A DNA stretch of 37,835 nucleotides from a virus. Within the stretch, counting starts at the first letter, position 1. The number at the start of each line of letters is the position of its first letter. Below, piece by piece: positions 19,792 through 28,741 of this stretch. The notes under the pieces were generated by a model that ran no database searches, was not told the origin of the DNA, and saw only the letters and a list, made by a program, of their open reading frames with translations. The position numbers were made by a program, and so were the translations under genes. The DNA lies in the IMG/VR virus record IMGVR_UViG_3300028800_000199, positions 1 to 37,835 of that record; one strand, 5' to 3'.

Positions 19792-21477
19792 CTAGAACTT
19801 GCCGCGACCGCCATCATGCCCGCCGAACGCGGCGCCGGACGATTGACCCGATAACGGCTCGCCGCGATCGCTGCCGCGGAACGCGGCGCCCGCGGCGCGG
19901 CCGGCGAGCATGACGCGCATGGTGCGGCCGGCGACACGGACCGCGAATAGCGGCGCGCCCGGATCGATGAACAGCGCGGCCGCCTCATCGGCTGCCAGGC
20001 GACCGACGATTTCGAGCGCGACGCCGGCGCCGGCGGCGAGCGCGCGCACCACAAGCCGCGCGGCAAGCGCAGACCCGTCGTCATCGGCAACCGACAGCAA
20101 CGCCTCGATCGGGCCGCCGCCGGCGGCGACAAGCGCGCCCGCCAGGCCCTCGGCCAACGCTGGCGCAGTAAACGCCACGCCGGCAATCCATTCGGCCGGG
20201 ATGCCGGACGACAGCGCGAGCGCAGCGCCGATCTCCAGCACCGCGCCGGCGTCGCCGTGAACAAGGACCAGGCCGCCGTGTTCGATAGGAACGCCGCTGT
20301 CGCGCGCCAGGCCGCCCTGCGCCTCGAACCCGGCCGGCGCCGCCAGACGCACGTCCAGGCCGCTGTCGGCCGCCGCGCCGGCATCGGTGCCCGATTGCGC
20401 GCCGTGCTCAACGCCGGCCCCGACCACACCCCCGGCGGCCGCCATTGCCTCGAACGGCACGCCGGCGCCGCCATCGACACGATCGAGCCCTAGCGCCTCG
20501 TCGCGCGCACCGGCATCGCCGCGAGCGGCCGCCAACGCCTCGAATGGCACGCCGGCGGCGCCGTCGACCAGGTCGAGGCCAAGCGCCTCCACGCCGGCGC
20601 CGGCGTCGCGCCGCGCGGCCGCCTGGGTCTCAACGCCGAACGCGCGATCGCGGCGCACATACCGCACCGTATCGGCCGCGGGACCGGCAGCGCCGATCGC
20701 CGCGAGCAGCGCCTCGGCCGTGACGCCGGCAGCAATGACCTCGGCGAGCAGCGCCTCGGCCGAAGCGCCAGCGGCGATGACCTGAGTGAGCAGCGCCTCG
20801 GCTGGAGCGCCGGCGGCGATGACCTCGCCGAGCAACGCCTCGGCCGCCGGTGCGCCAGGCGCGAGCAACAAAAGCAAATTTTCACCCGCGGCCGCAGCGC
20901 CGCCGGCGACGGCGACAACGCTCTCGGTCGACGTTTCGGTAACGACAAGATGCACGCTTAATGTGCCGATCGGCGCCGTGCCGTCCGCGGCGAGCATAAG
21001 CCTAAACTCCGGCGCCGACCCAGCATCACCGGCAACCGAGCGCGCGAACTCAACCGGCACGACGTCGTCACGCGCCTTAACGATCGCCGAACTCTCGCCG
21101 GGAACACCGGCGCGGCCGCTGAACAACGCGATGGCCGCGGGAGCAGCCACCGCATCGCCGGCAACAGTCAGCAAGATTTCAGCGATCGCCACATGGTCGA
21201 AAGAGTGCGCCAGGGCCGTCTCGCCAACGAGCCGGCTATCGGTCAGGAACTTCGCAAAAGCCTCCGCCGCCGCGGAAACGTCGCTGCGCGCCAACGCAAT
21301 AAATTCCGGGGGCGCAGCATCTGTACGCGCGAGCGAGCGCGCGACCTCTCCCGGCATGGCCGCATCGAGACGCGCCGACAACGTCGCCTCGCCGCGAACC
21401 GCGCCCGCATCCACGATGACAAAAACGTCGCCATCCGCGCCAAGCGGCCGGGCGCCAGGCGCACCAAATCCGAGCAT
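19792..21477 (-). CDS. Ala/Gly-rich repeat protein, likely tail fibre component
   Basis: 561 aa. Long, low-complexity and repetitive: four copies of a 14-residue unit (A-E-A-L-L-x-x-V-I-A-A-G-x-x, about 211-266), two copies of a 30-residue unit (DAGAGVEALGLDLVDGAAGV..., about 291-350), and many looser P-x-E boxes (VPFEA, VPIEH, IPAEW, PIEAL). The C-terminus has a conserved-looking DPGAPLFAVRVAGRTMRVML and a Gly-rich end. An extended rod between baseplate and tip is likely. Place among fibre genes supports this. Confidence 0.75.
   Translation of the reverse strand: MLGFGAPGARPLGADGDVFVIVDAGAVRGEATLSARLDAAMPGEVARSLARTDAAPPEFIALARSDVSAAAEAFAKFLTDSRLVGETALAHSFDHVAIAEILLTVAGDAVAAPAAIALFSGRAGVPGESSAIVKARDDVVPVEFARSVAGDAGSAPEFRLMLAADGTAPIGTLSVHLVVTETSTESVVAVAGGAAAAGENLLLLLAPGAPAAEALLGEVIAAGAPAEALLTQVIAAGASAEALLAEVIAAGVTAEALLAAIGAAGPAADTVRYVRRDRAFGVETQAAARRDAGAGVEALGLDLVDGAAGVPFEALAAARGDAGARDEALGLDRVDGGAGVPFEAMAAAGGVVGAGVEHGAQSGTDAGAAADSGLDVRLAAPAGFEAQGGLARDSGVPIEHGGLVLVHGDAGAVLEIGAALALSSGIPAEWIAGVAFTAPALAEGLAGALVAAGGGPIEALLSVADDDGSALAARLVVRALAAGAGVALEIVGRLAADEAAALFIDPGAPLFAVRVAGRTMRVMLAGRAAGAAFRGSDRGEPLSGQSSGAAFGGHDGGRGKF
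20428..20607. repeat. two 90-bp tandem repeats
   Basis: Encode two copies of the 30-residue unit in the Ala/Gly-rich protein, differing at a few residues. In-frame duplication by unequal recombination is the likely origin. Confidence 0.7.
20680..20847. repeat. four 42-bp tandem repeats
   Basis: Encode four copies of the 14-residue unit (A-E-A-L-L-x-x-V-I-A-A-G) in the Ala/Gly-rich protein; the last copy is the most divergent. Confidence 0.7.
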
Positions 21478-21480
21478 CGG

Positions 21481-21894
21481 TCAGGACGCCGGCGGCGCCT
21501 GGTTGGCAAGGATCGCAGTTTCGCGGGCCGCGGCAAGCAAGCCGCCGGCGACCAGCGCATCAAGGCCGGCCTTTGTTTGCGGATCGCCAAGATTGATGAC
21601 CGACGCGCCGGCGGCCTGCAGCAACCAGTCAAGGACGGCGTGATTAGACTGCGCCGCCGTCATGATCGCCTGATTTTCCGCAGCCGTAAACAGCGCGCGA
21701 AATTGCAGATAGGGAACGACCGCCGGCGCTTGTTTGGTTGGATCGTGCGCCGCAAGAACCTGTTGAAAAATCTGCTGCTGCGCCGCCGACAATTGCGCGA
21801 CGTTGACAGTGCCGTCGGGGCACCATGAGCACGGCAAGCCGCCAAGCCCGGCGGCGGCCAGTTCGGCGGCGAAGGTGGGTCCGATCTTGATCAT
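21481..21894 (-). CDS. tail-fibre-associated protein, 137 aa
   Basis: ATG 21894 overlaps the fibre stop as ATGA. Contains PYLQFRALFTAAENQAIMTA and VLDWLLQAAGASVINLGDPQ, a pattern seen in small phage proteins following tail-fibre genes, with a C-terminal GLLAAARETAILA helix. Could be a fibre chaperone or a fibre component. Confidence 0.75.
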   Translation of the reverse strand: MIKIGPTFAAELAAAGLGGLPCSWCPDGTVNVAQLSAAQQQIFQQVLAAHDPTKQAPAVVPYLQFRALFTAAENQAIMTAAQSNHAVLDWLLQAAGASVINLGDPQTKAGLDALVAGGLLAAARETAILANQAPPAS

Positions 21895-22991
21895 ATAAAG
21901 ATCATCCCTCCGGCAGACACGTAGTAGCTACCCGTGCCGCCAGTCACCAAACCAAGCGGGGTAAAATAGTGGGCGCCCTCCGCCAGCGAAACGCCGGCGA
22001 CATTCGGAATGCCCCACCCGGCATTGGCGGCCGGCGGCGTGATCGAACCCTCGGCGCCGAGCGTCGTCGTACCGTCGATGCCGACTGCGGCATAAACCGT
22101 TTGATTGGCGGACGTTGAATTAGAAGCCGAACCGCCAATAAAGGACAACGGGTCAGAGTCGCCCCAACAAACAAAATAAGCCCTGTCATTGAAATTTAAT
22201 TCAGCCCACGACGACGTCGAACTGGTTGTCGCGCCGGAAGTTGCAGTGCCCGCTATTTGACGCGGGCGCCGATTGAACCACGAGGCGACATTCCGCGTAG
22301 CTGGAGTGTCTTCAAACTCCGCAACCGCGTGGATTCCCGTATAGACCATGCCAACGAGGGTTCGGGAGTTGTCGCCGCTTTTAATCTCGACGCCGACATT
22401 GCCCTCGGTCGTATCGGTCGCATGGCCCGTGGAGCAAAAATCGAGCGCCAGCGTCCCGCCGTTATTGAAGACGTAAACATAATACAACGTCTCAAGCACC
22501 AGATTACTGTTGTTGACGCCATTAAGAAAACTATAAGACGCGCTGAAAGTCGTTCCAGGAACACCGGCGGACGGGATGCGGTAAAGCACGCCGGCGATCT
22601 GCACCAGATCGCCACCGAACGGCACAAATAAAACCGTGTTGTTACCGGAGCCGTAAACGAGCCGCCCCTGTTGCGGGCCGCCCGTCACAATATTTTCGGC
22701 CAGCGCGTCGAGCTTCACGGTCGGCGCTTGCGTGAAACTGACGGCGGCGCCGCCACTGGTCGAACCTAAGATTTTGGTCCGCGCCAATTTGGTTGTCGAC
22801 GCGGCGTAGATACCGATCCCCCACTCATACTGTGTCAGGTCCGCCGATTGCGCGTAATAAGTATAACACCCTCCGTCGATCGCTCCGGCCGCGGCGGGAG
22901 TGCGGCAACCAAGTGCAGCCGTGGAGACAACATAGTCTCCGCTGCCGCTTGACGCTGCAACAAAGCCGCACCGATTGAGCAGTCGCGCCAT
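21891..22991 (-). CDS. tail fibre / receptor-binding protein
   Basis: 366 aa. N-terminal block FVAASSGSGDYVVSTAALGC, then ADLTQYEWGIGIYAASTTKL and ARTKILGST resembles the repeating attachment domain of alphaproteobacterial phage fibres. The rest is beta-rich, Gly/Ser/Thr/Asn-rich with few charges, ending SYYVSAGGMIFI. Codon use is less GC-extreme than in neighbours (more AAT, TTT, ATA), fitting a horizontally exchanged host-range gene. Likely recognises the host surface. Confidence 0.82.
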   Translation of the reverse strand: MARLLNRCGFVAASSGSGDYVVSTAALGCRTPAAAGAIDGGCYTYYAQSADLTQYEWGIGIYAASTTKLARTKILGSTSGGAAVSFTQAPTVKLDALAENIVTGGPQQGRLVYGSGNNTVLFVPFGGDLVQIAGVLYRIPSAGVPGTTFSASYSFLNGVNNSNLVLETLYYVYVFNNGGTLALDFCSTGHATDTTEGNVGVEIKSGDNSRTLVGMVYTGIHAVAEFEDTPATRNVASWFNRRPRQIAGTATSGATTSSTSSWAELNFNDRAYFVCWGDSDPLSFIGGSASNSTSANQTVYAAVGIDGTTTLGAEGSITPPAANAGWGIPNVAGVSLAEGAHYFTPLGLVTGGTGSYYVSAGGMIFI

Positions 22992-23006
22992 AGTCGCTCC
23001 GCACCG

Positions 23007-23041
23007 AAAAAATCACGCGGCCAACCCGAGCAGGCCGCGTG
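23007..23041 (-). terminator. intrinsic terminator
   Basis: Stem CACGCGGCC (23014-23022) with GGCCGCGTG (23033-23041), followed on the minus strand by TTTTTT (23012-23007). Lies after the structural gene at 23059 and before the fibre gene. Confidence 0.9.
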
Positions 23042-23058
23042 CAAAATATTTTGTTTTG

Positions 23059-24177
23059 TTAGACGGTCGACCCCGTCGTGCGCAGCACCGCAGAGCCGTC
23101 GTAGGTCGCCGTGCCGGCATTCAGCGTAAGCCGCAGCCACAAGCCTTCCGCATCGGCCGCGGCATTGCCGGCCGGCAGGTTGCCCGGCGTCGGCACATTG
23201 ATGGTCGCCGGCTGCACCACGAAAGTCAGCGCCGACGTATCCTGGTTGGTGGGCAGCGTCTGCCGGTTGGCCGCGGTCGCGGTATCGTTGAGCGCCTTGC
23301 ACAGCGCGAGATCGAGCGTGGCGCCGGCGGGGAGCGCGGGCGACTCCGACAGCACCTCGATCGCCGCAGACAGCAGCGACGTCGCGCCGTTGGTGTTAAG
23401 CGCGAACACCTTTTCATAGAACACGCGGGCCGCCCCGCCGGGAATGTCGGCCGCGGCGCCGACAAACATCCGGGTGATCGCCGTAACGGGATTGGGCGCA
23501 ATGTCGAACAAAAAGCCGTAGGCGATATCGTATGTCGACGTCGCGTCGGGCAGCGTGCCCCAATCGCGATTGACGGCGATAATATCAGAGCCGTAGGCCC
23601 CGGCCGCGTACTGCGCGACGATCATGCGCAGTTGCCCAACGCCGGTGCCGCCGGTAATGCGGACGATCAGGCCTAAGCCCGCATTGGTCAACGCGCCGAT
23701 AGTGGCACCATCGCCGGCCTGCAGCTTGAACAGCGGCGGCGTCACGCCTGACGTGTTCGCCGAACCGGCCTGCGCCGTATGCCCGGCAATCGCCCGCGTG
23801 TGCGCCATGACGGCAACATCGCCGACCGCGGCGGTGCCGCCGGGATTGACCAGGCCGGCGATGGCGCCGCCGGTAATGACGCCGGCGAGCAGCCGCTGGA
23901 ATTGCTGCGCACCGAACGCATTGGCGATGACGGTGGTGCCGGTCAGCGTGATTGCCGCCGGCGTCTGCAACGCGCCGGTGCCGTCGCGGCCCATGACTTG
24001 AATCTTGGTGGCGACATCGGCGGCCGACGACGACACCACGTCGACGGCGCCGGTGACCGGAATATCATAGAACGCAACGCGCTTGGTCAGATCGATTGCG
24101 CCGCCGACCGTCGCGCCGTCGACCTCCGGCATATTGGCCGACCCGTAAATGATGATGTTGTTTGGCGTAACCGACAT
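23059..24177 (-). CDS. phage structural / tail protein
   Basis: 372 aa from ATG 24177 (MSVTPNNIIIYGSANMPEVD). Contains GGAIDLTKRVAFYDIPVTGA, VVSSSAADVATKIQVMGRDG, FKLQAGDGATIGAL, RDWGTLPDATSTYDI and WLRLTLNAGTATYDGSAVLR. I recall this family as a conserved virion protein in prophages, placed among tail-fibre genes. Beta-rich, low charge. It has its own ribosome-binding site at the foot of a hairpin and its own terminator, suggesting high expression. Confidence 0.8.
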   Translation of the reverse strand: MSVTPNNIIIYGSANMPEVDGATVGGAIDLTKRVAFYDIPVTGAVDVVSSSAADVATKIQVMGRDGTGALQTPAAITLTGTTVIANAFGAQQFQRLLAGVITGGAIAGLVNPGGTAAVGDVAVMAHTRAIAGHTAQAGSANTSGVTPPLFKLQAGDGATIGALTNAGLGLIVRITGGTGVGQLRMIVAQYAAGAYGSDIIAVNRDWGTLPDATSTYDIAYGFLFDIAPNPVTAITRMFVGAAADIPGGAARVFYEKVFALNTNGATSLLSAAIEVLSESPALPAGATLDLALCKALNDTATAANRQTLPTNQDTSALTFVVQPATINVPTPGNLPAGNAAADAEGLWLRLTLNAGTATYDGSAVLRTTGSTV

Positions 24178-24185
24178 TTTCTTAC

Positions 24186-24226
24186 CTCGCGCGCAAGCGC
24201 CGCCCGCCAACCCGCTTGCGCGCGAG
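24186..24226. promoter_or_regulatory. 13-bp hairpin at the ribosome-binding site
   Basis: Perfect stem CTCGCGCGCAAGC (24186-24198) with GCTTGCGCGCGAG (24214-24226), 15-base loop. On the minus strand the stem ends in GAG of GAGGTAAG just before ATG 24177, so it partly covers the Shine-Dalgarno. No T run follows. Possibly translation control or RNA processing. Confidence 0.6.
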
Positions 24227-24274
24227 TTGCCAAAGGACGGCTAGGGTGGATTTTGTTGGATCGTGGAAAAAGCT

Positions 24275-24871
24275 TTAGGAGTTTTCGGGCCACGCCGGGA
24301 TCGGCGCCGGCGGCGTATCGACCTGCGCGCGCGTGGTAACGGTCGGCGGATTGGCGGCGATGCCGGCGAGCACGCCGGCGAGCGTTGTAAAGGTCGCCTG
24401 CATAAACGCAGTAACAGCATTGAAGACGGTGGCGATCTGCGCCGACGTGAGCGTCACGGCCGTGCCGTTCTCCTGCACCCAACTAAAGGCCGCCTGGGAA
24501 TTGGCCTGCGCCAACGTATAGGCACCCTGCAACAGAATGAGCGACGTCGGATCGGTCGAGGCCTCGACATTGATCGGGGCGCTTGGCGCCCCGACATTGA
24601 CCGATACGCCGCCGGCGGCGAGCGCCGCCTGTTTTTGCTGCGCATAGGCGCCAAGCGCCGCCGGGATCTGTGCGACCAGGCCGTGGGCGGCGAGCACCGC
24701 GAGCAATTCCTGCTCGCTGCCGATATTAACCGCGTGATAGCCGAGCGCCTGCCAGGCGGCATAATCCGCATCCGAGGCCGCAACATAGATGCCGCGGGCA
24801 GACGAAAACACCTGCGCGGTGCTGCCGGCAACCGCCCAATACCAGTCATTCGGAAATTTACCGTCCGCCAT
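24275..24871 (-). CDS. tail fibre domain protein, 198 aa
   Basis: ATG 24871 with AGAGG upstream. N-terminus MADGKFPNDWYWAVAGSTAQ and VAASDADYAAWQALGYHAVN is the W-Y-W-x-V-G...W-x-A-x-G pattern of phage tail-fibre accessory proteins. The middle is Ala/Gly-rich, the C-terminus helical and Thr/Ala-rich. Likely part of, or helper for, the fibre encoded upstream. Confidence 0.78.
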   Translation of the reverse strand: MADGKFPNDWYWAVAGSTAQVFSSARGIYVAASDADYAAWQALGYHAVNIGSEQELLAVLAAHGLVAQIPAALGAYAQQKQAALAAGGVSVNVGAPSAPINVEASTDPTSLILLQGAYTLAQANSQAAFSWVQENGTAVTLTSAQIATVFNAVTAFMQATFTTLAGVLAGIAANPPTVTTRAQVDTPPAPIPAWPENS

Positions 24872-24915
24872 GTTTGCCTCTTAGGGTTTGTTTGTTTGGT
24901 GGCCCCGGCGCGGAT

Positions 24916-26271
24916 TTATTGACACTCGCCGCCAAGCGACGTCGCGCCGGCGGTGTTGCCGGGGTAATAGCTGGTGCCACCGCCGAGCGTTTGGATGATG
25001 CCGCAGAGCGTAGCGTTGAATTTCGAGGCGGTGACGTTCGCGGCGCCGGTGATGGTGTTGTAAACCAACTGCACCTGACCAAGCTGATTGGCCGTAACCC
25101 AGGTGCCGAGCGACACCGAGCCATTGATTGTGACCTTGGGATAGCCGCTCGGCCCGGGCGGATTAGGTACATTAAGGCCGGCGTTGGCGGCGAGCCAGAT
25201 ATGACCGACAGAGGTGTTAGCGCCGGTTTCGATCGTGATCTGCGCGCCGGCATTGAGCGTAATCTGCGTGCCCGAATTGGACGCCGCGATGTGGGCTAAT
25301 CCGCATGGCCCAAATTGCAGATTGCCGAGCAGCACCGTGCCGCCGCTCGCGCCGAACCCATAATCGCCGGTGGCGCCCGATGCCAGGCGGAAACCCGTAA
25401 CGTAATAATTGCCTCCGGTCTGCGCGAATGCCGAGCCTTGCGCGCCGGTCGACGTCACCTGGCAATTTGCCGGAACGTTGACGTTACCGATGATATTGAC
25501 CGCACCGGCGCCGTTGGTTTGCGGCAAGTTCACCGGCCCGGTGTAGGAGCCGTCCGCCACGAAAATGTTTTGGTCGTAACCATTCATATTGTAGAGCTGC
25601 GTCTGCGCGACGGCTCTTTGAATGGTCTGGAACGGCCCATGACCGCCGCCGACGACGGCGGCGGTGCCGTCGTAAGTGTCATTTCCCGTTGCCCCGTTGA
25701 CATAGAAATTAGCGACCTGTTGCAGGACGCGAACGGCGGGGTTCATCAACTGAACCTGCGTCACGCCTGGCAACAGCATCAAAAGCGCAATTTGGCTTTT
25801 GACGAGCGAAGCGGCGCCGAGCGGCTGGCCGGTGTTGTCGACGATCGGCAGCGGGCCATAATTATGGCCGGCGCCGTCCCGGATCGTGATGGTGGCCGCG
25901 GCGCCGTTGGTGTTGCCGACCACGACCGCCATGTAAAGCGGCACGGCAAGCGCCGAGATCGTCAAGCCGAACGTCACGTCAAGCGCGTTCGGCGTGCCGG
26001 CGTCGACACCCCACCGAATGCCGATTGTTTGGATGGCGCGCCACAGCATATCGTCGCCGTTGTCTTCGACGATGCCGGCATTATCGAATGCCGTGCGGAA
26101 TTGCGCCAGGATATCGTTGAGCCAATCCGCGGTGACTTGCGTGCCGTCTTGCGCGGTCAGGCTGGAGCACGCCTTAAACCAGGTGCGCAGCGCACCATAA
26201 GTCGTCGTTTGCGTGGGACGCGCCGTAACCGAGTTGGACGCGGAGGCGGGGCCGAGAATATCAAGCGACAT
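24916..26271 (-). CDS. tail fibre / tailspike with beta-helix
   Basis: 451 aa from ATG 26271 (MSLDILGPASASNSVTARPT). An N-terminal virion-binding part (WFKACSSLTAQDGTQVTADW, NDILAQFRTAFDNAG) precedes NFYVNGATGNDTYDGTAAV and GPFQTIQRAVAQ...VADGSYTGPVNLPQ, the start of a right-handed beta-helix of the pectate-lyase type seen in tailspikes. The rest has repeated short strands (NAGAQITIETGANTS). May bind or cut host polysaccharide; no catalytic residues can be named. Confidence 0.82.
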   Translation of the reverse strand: MSLDILGPASASNSVTARPTQTTTYGALRTWFKACSSLTAQDGTQVTADWLNDILAQFRTAFDNAGIVEDNGDDMLWRAIQTIGIRWGVDAGTPNALDVTFGLTISALAVPLYMAVVVGNTNGAAATITIRDGAGHNYGPLPIVDNTGQPLGAASLVKSQIALLMLLPGVTQVQLMNPAVRVLQQVANFYVNGATGNDTYDGTAAVVGGGHGPFQTIQRAVAQTQLYNMNGYDQNIFVADGSYTGPVNLPQTNGAGAVNIIGNVNVPANCQVTSTGAQGSAFAQTGGNYYVTGFRLASGATGDYGFGASGGTVLLGNLQFGPCGLAHIAASNSGTQITLNAGAQITIETGANTSVGHIWLAANAGLNVPNPPGPSGYPKVTINGSVSLGTWVTANQLGQVQLVYNTITGAANVTASKFNATLCGIIQTLGGGTSYYPGNTAGATSLGGECQ

Positions 26272-26273
26272 TT

Positions 26274-26993
26274 TCAATTCACCGTTTGATAGCTGACGAC
26301 GACATGGGCGGGAACGATCCGCTCGATCAGGCACTGCAGCGGCCCGATTTCAGGCGGACAGGTGAGCGGCATGCCGGCGAGCGCGCAGCCGGCAAGGAAC
26401 GGCGACTGTTTGAGGCCGTAGGAGGGACTCTCGGCGAGAAAGACCGTGATGACGATGTGACCGCCGACCGGCGGACCGCCAACCATGATGTTTCCGGCAA
26501 AACCAGAACCGGCGAACGCGCCGTTGCCGACGCAATACTCAACCGGGCTGCAGGTGATGGTCCAACCGTTGTCGGCGACGATCTTCTGATAAAGTTCACA
26601 GCGCCGGCCGCCGAGCGCCGCAACCTTGGCGCACAGATCGGGGAACGGATCGCACTCGTCGGGCAGACCGTACTCCAGCATCCACAGATCTGTGGTCAGC
26701 GTTTGCGTCGCGCACCAAAACTCAAGACGCAAAGCGCACAGTTGCGTCTCGATAAAATTTCGCACCGCGCCGAGCGCGGCGACAAATCCGGTCTGCACAA
26801 AGCCGGGCGGATAATCAGCCGGCGCCGGCGTCCCGGTAAGGCCGCCGAGCCACTCCAGAAACCGCGCCACCGCCGACCGATCGCGCGCCGGCCAGGCGCG
26901 GCCGCGCGGCAACAGCGCCGCGGTGGCTTCGATCGATTGCTGCAGCGTCGGGCATTGCAGCGGCGCCGGCGCCGCCGTCGAACACGTCGTCAT
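26274..26993 (-). CDS. baseplate protein, Mu gp48 / YmfQ (DUF2313) family
   Basis: 239 aa. Start MTTCSTAAPAPLQCPTLQQS; LLPRGRAWPARDRSAVARFL near the N-terminus is the family hallmark (L-P-x-G-x-A-W). WMLEYGLPDECDPFPDLCAK in the middle matches W-E-x-x-x-G-L-P-D. Rich in Cys at the C-terminus. It follows the gp47-like gene as in Mu, and joins the baseplate wedge to the fibre. Confidence 0.9.
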   Translation of the reverse strand: MTTCSTAAPAPLQCPTLQQSIEATAALLPRGRAWPARDRSAVARFLEWLGGLTGTPAPADYPPGFVQTGFVAALGAVRNFIETQLCALRLEFWCATQTLTTDLWMLEYGLPDECDPFPDLCAKVAALGGRRCELYQKIVADNGWTITCSPVEYCVGNGAFAGSGFAGNIMVGGPPVGGHIVITVFLAESPSYGLKQSPFLAGCALAGMPLTCPPEIGPLQCLIERIVPAHVVVSYQTVN

Positions 26994-27004
26994 TGCGGCG
27001 CGCC

Positions 27005-28150
27005 CTATTCAAACGAAATGGCGCCGAGCACCGGGAACTGGCCCGGCTCCAGCACAACGTCGGCGGCCGGCGACACCAGCACGGCGCTCTGTTCGCCGAT
27101 CGCGTCATTGAGCGCGCCCCAAAGCCATTGCAGCGCATAGGCCGCCGGATAGGCGAGATAGGGCATCGAAGAAAAATAGGTATCGCCGCCGGCGACCCGC
27201 GACAGCCGGCGAAACGCGGCGGCCTGCTCGGCCTGCACGGCATTGCGCACCGGCGCCGTGTTCGGATTGAGCCCCTGCACGGTCAGATTGACGATGACCG
27301 GCGCCGGCGCCTGCACCGTAACGAGAGCATCGGACGGCTGCACGCTCGCCAGATATTCGGTCACGCGTTCGATGTCGGCGGCGCCGGGAACGCCGCCGGC
27401 GGCGGCGAACAGATCGTCCATGATGGGAAACACGCGAACCGTGCCGGGGCCGTTCCAGTTGCGCTCAACAAACACGCGCGTGACGCCGGTCACGTTGGTG
27501 GCCCACTGCACATAGTCCGCCGGACAACCGCCGAACGGCGGGTTGCGCTTCCTAAACAGGATGCGGCCGCGATAGGTTGACAGGTCGGTGGTGTAGGGCT
27601 CGCCATCCGGCTCGATATCGAGGCCGCCGGTAAGGCCGCTGGAGTCGACGGCGACAAGCGCGGTCGACGCGCCAGGCCCGCTGACACCGGACAGAATGGC
27701 CAACGGCGCGTTGGCGGCCGTCGAGGTATTGAGGCCGCCGCTCGCCGCCTCAACGGCAATCGTCAAGTTGCCGGCGCCATTGAGCGTGCCGGCCTGTTGG
27801 GCGATGAGAACAACACCATCGGTCCGCGCGAGTTGCGCACCGGCGTCGACGGCGATCGCATCCGTCGTGGTAAAGATGACATTGCCGTCCGCCGGCGATG
27901 CCGGGCGCCGCGCCAGGCCGAACTCGGCGCCATGCAAATCGAGATTTTCGCCGTCCGCCGTAATGGCGAACTTTTGTTTTTGAATGTAGTCGGCGAACCC
28001 GAAAATCTCGAATGCCGCGCCGCCGATGACCTTTGCCGAAGCATAAAGATTATTCGGCCACATCCACGCATCGCTGCCCGGAAGATAGGTGCGAAAACCC
28101 GAGCGCGCCCGCTGAACAAGATCGGCGAGCGCCGGAATCGGAAACGGCAT
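27005..28150 (-). CDS. baseplate protein J-like (Mu gp47)
   Basis: 381 aa. N-terminus PFPIPALADLVQRARSGFRT, then LDLHGAEFGLARRPASPADG and NVIFTTTDAIAVDAGAQLAR, GLTGGLDIEPDGEPYTTDLS and YRGRILFRKRNPPFGGCPAD with VQWATNVTGVTRVFVERNWN, all in the usual Baseplate_J order. It forms the main wedge of the contractile-tail baseplate. Order gp46-gp47-gp48 is as in Mu. Confidence 0.95.
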   Translation of the reverse strand: MPFPIPALADLVQRARSGFRTYLPGSDAWMWPNNLYASAKVIGGAAFEIFGFADYIQKQKFAITADGENLDLHGAEFGLARRPASPADGNVIFTTTDAIAVDAGAQLARTDGVVLIAQQAGTLNGAGNLTIAVEAASGGLNTSTAANAPLAILSGVSGPGASTALVAVDSSGLTGGLDIEPDGEPYTTDLSTYRGRILFRKRNPPFGGCPADYVQWATNVTGVTRVFVERNWNGPGTVRVFPIMDDLFAAAGGVPGAADIERVTEYLASVQPSDALVTVQAPAPVIVNLTVQGLNPNTAPVRNAVQAEQAAAFRRLSRVAGGDTYFSSMPYLAYPAAYALQWLWGALNDAIGEQSAVLVSPAADVVLEPGQFPVLGAISFE

Positions 28151-28162
28151 TTTGTGTTTTCC

Positions 28163-28729
28163 CTAAGCCAACTGTCGCCAGGCGAGATCGAAGCGGCCGT
28201 CGTAAACCGCGGCACCGTCGCGGCCATACAATTGCACCGACAACTCGACGCGGCTCATCAGCGTGTTGGCGACGGCGGACACGTCGATCTCGACGACGGC
28301 GCCCTGCGCCTTCAGCGGCGCCAGCGCTTCGACCGCGAACACCTCGGCCCAGTACTCGATCGGCATGCCGGCGGCCTGCAGCGGCGCACGCTCCAGCAAC
28401 CAAAGAAACGAGCCGAGCGGCTGCTCGTTCAAGTCGGCGCGAACGTCGATGCCGTCGCCCCAAAAGCCGGCGGCGATGCCATCGGCCAAATAAGCAAGCG
28501 GATGATCGGGCGGCACGAACGCATCGGTGAACAGCAGCAGAAACACCGCGGTCTGCAGTTCGGCGACGGCCTGCAGGCCGCCGGCGTTCAATGCGTTGTG
28601 CGGCGGAGCCGCCAGCGCCCAATCGCAAACGAAATCGGTGCCGCCTTCAATTCCGATCAGGACGGAGTCCCACAGCAGGAACGGATCGGGCGAACAGCCC
28701 TCCTGCGAGCGGATCAAATATTCTGGCAT
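28163..28729 (-). CDS. baseplate protein, Mu gp46 family
   Basis: 188 aa. Contains GIEGGTDFVCDWALAAPPHN, AVFLLLFTDAFVPPDHPLAY, GIAAGFWGDGIDVRADLNEQ and PLGSFLWLLERA, matching the phage GP46 family (D-W-x...L-x-T-A-x...R-G-W-W-G-D). Sheath initiator / wedge component of the contractile tail. Confidence 0.9.
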   Translation of the reverse strand: MPEYLIRSQEGCSPDPFLLWDSVLIGIEGGTDFVCDWALAAPPHNALNAGGLQAVAELQTAVFLLLFTDAFVPPDHPLAYLADGIAAGFWGDGIDVRADLNEQPLGSFLWLLERAPLQAAGMPIEYWAEVFAVEALAPLKAQGAVVEIDVSAVANTLMSRVELSVQLYGRDGAAVYDGRFDLAWRQLA

Positions 28730-28741
28730 CGGCGAACCGCG

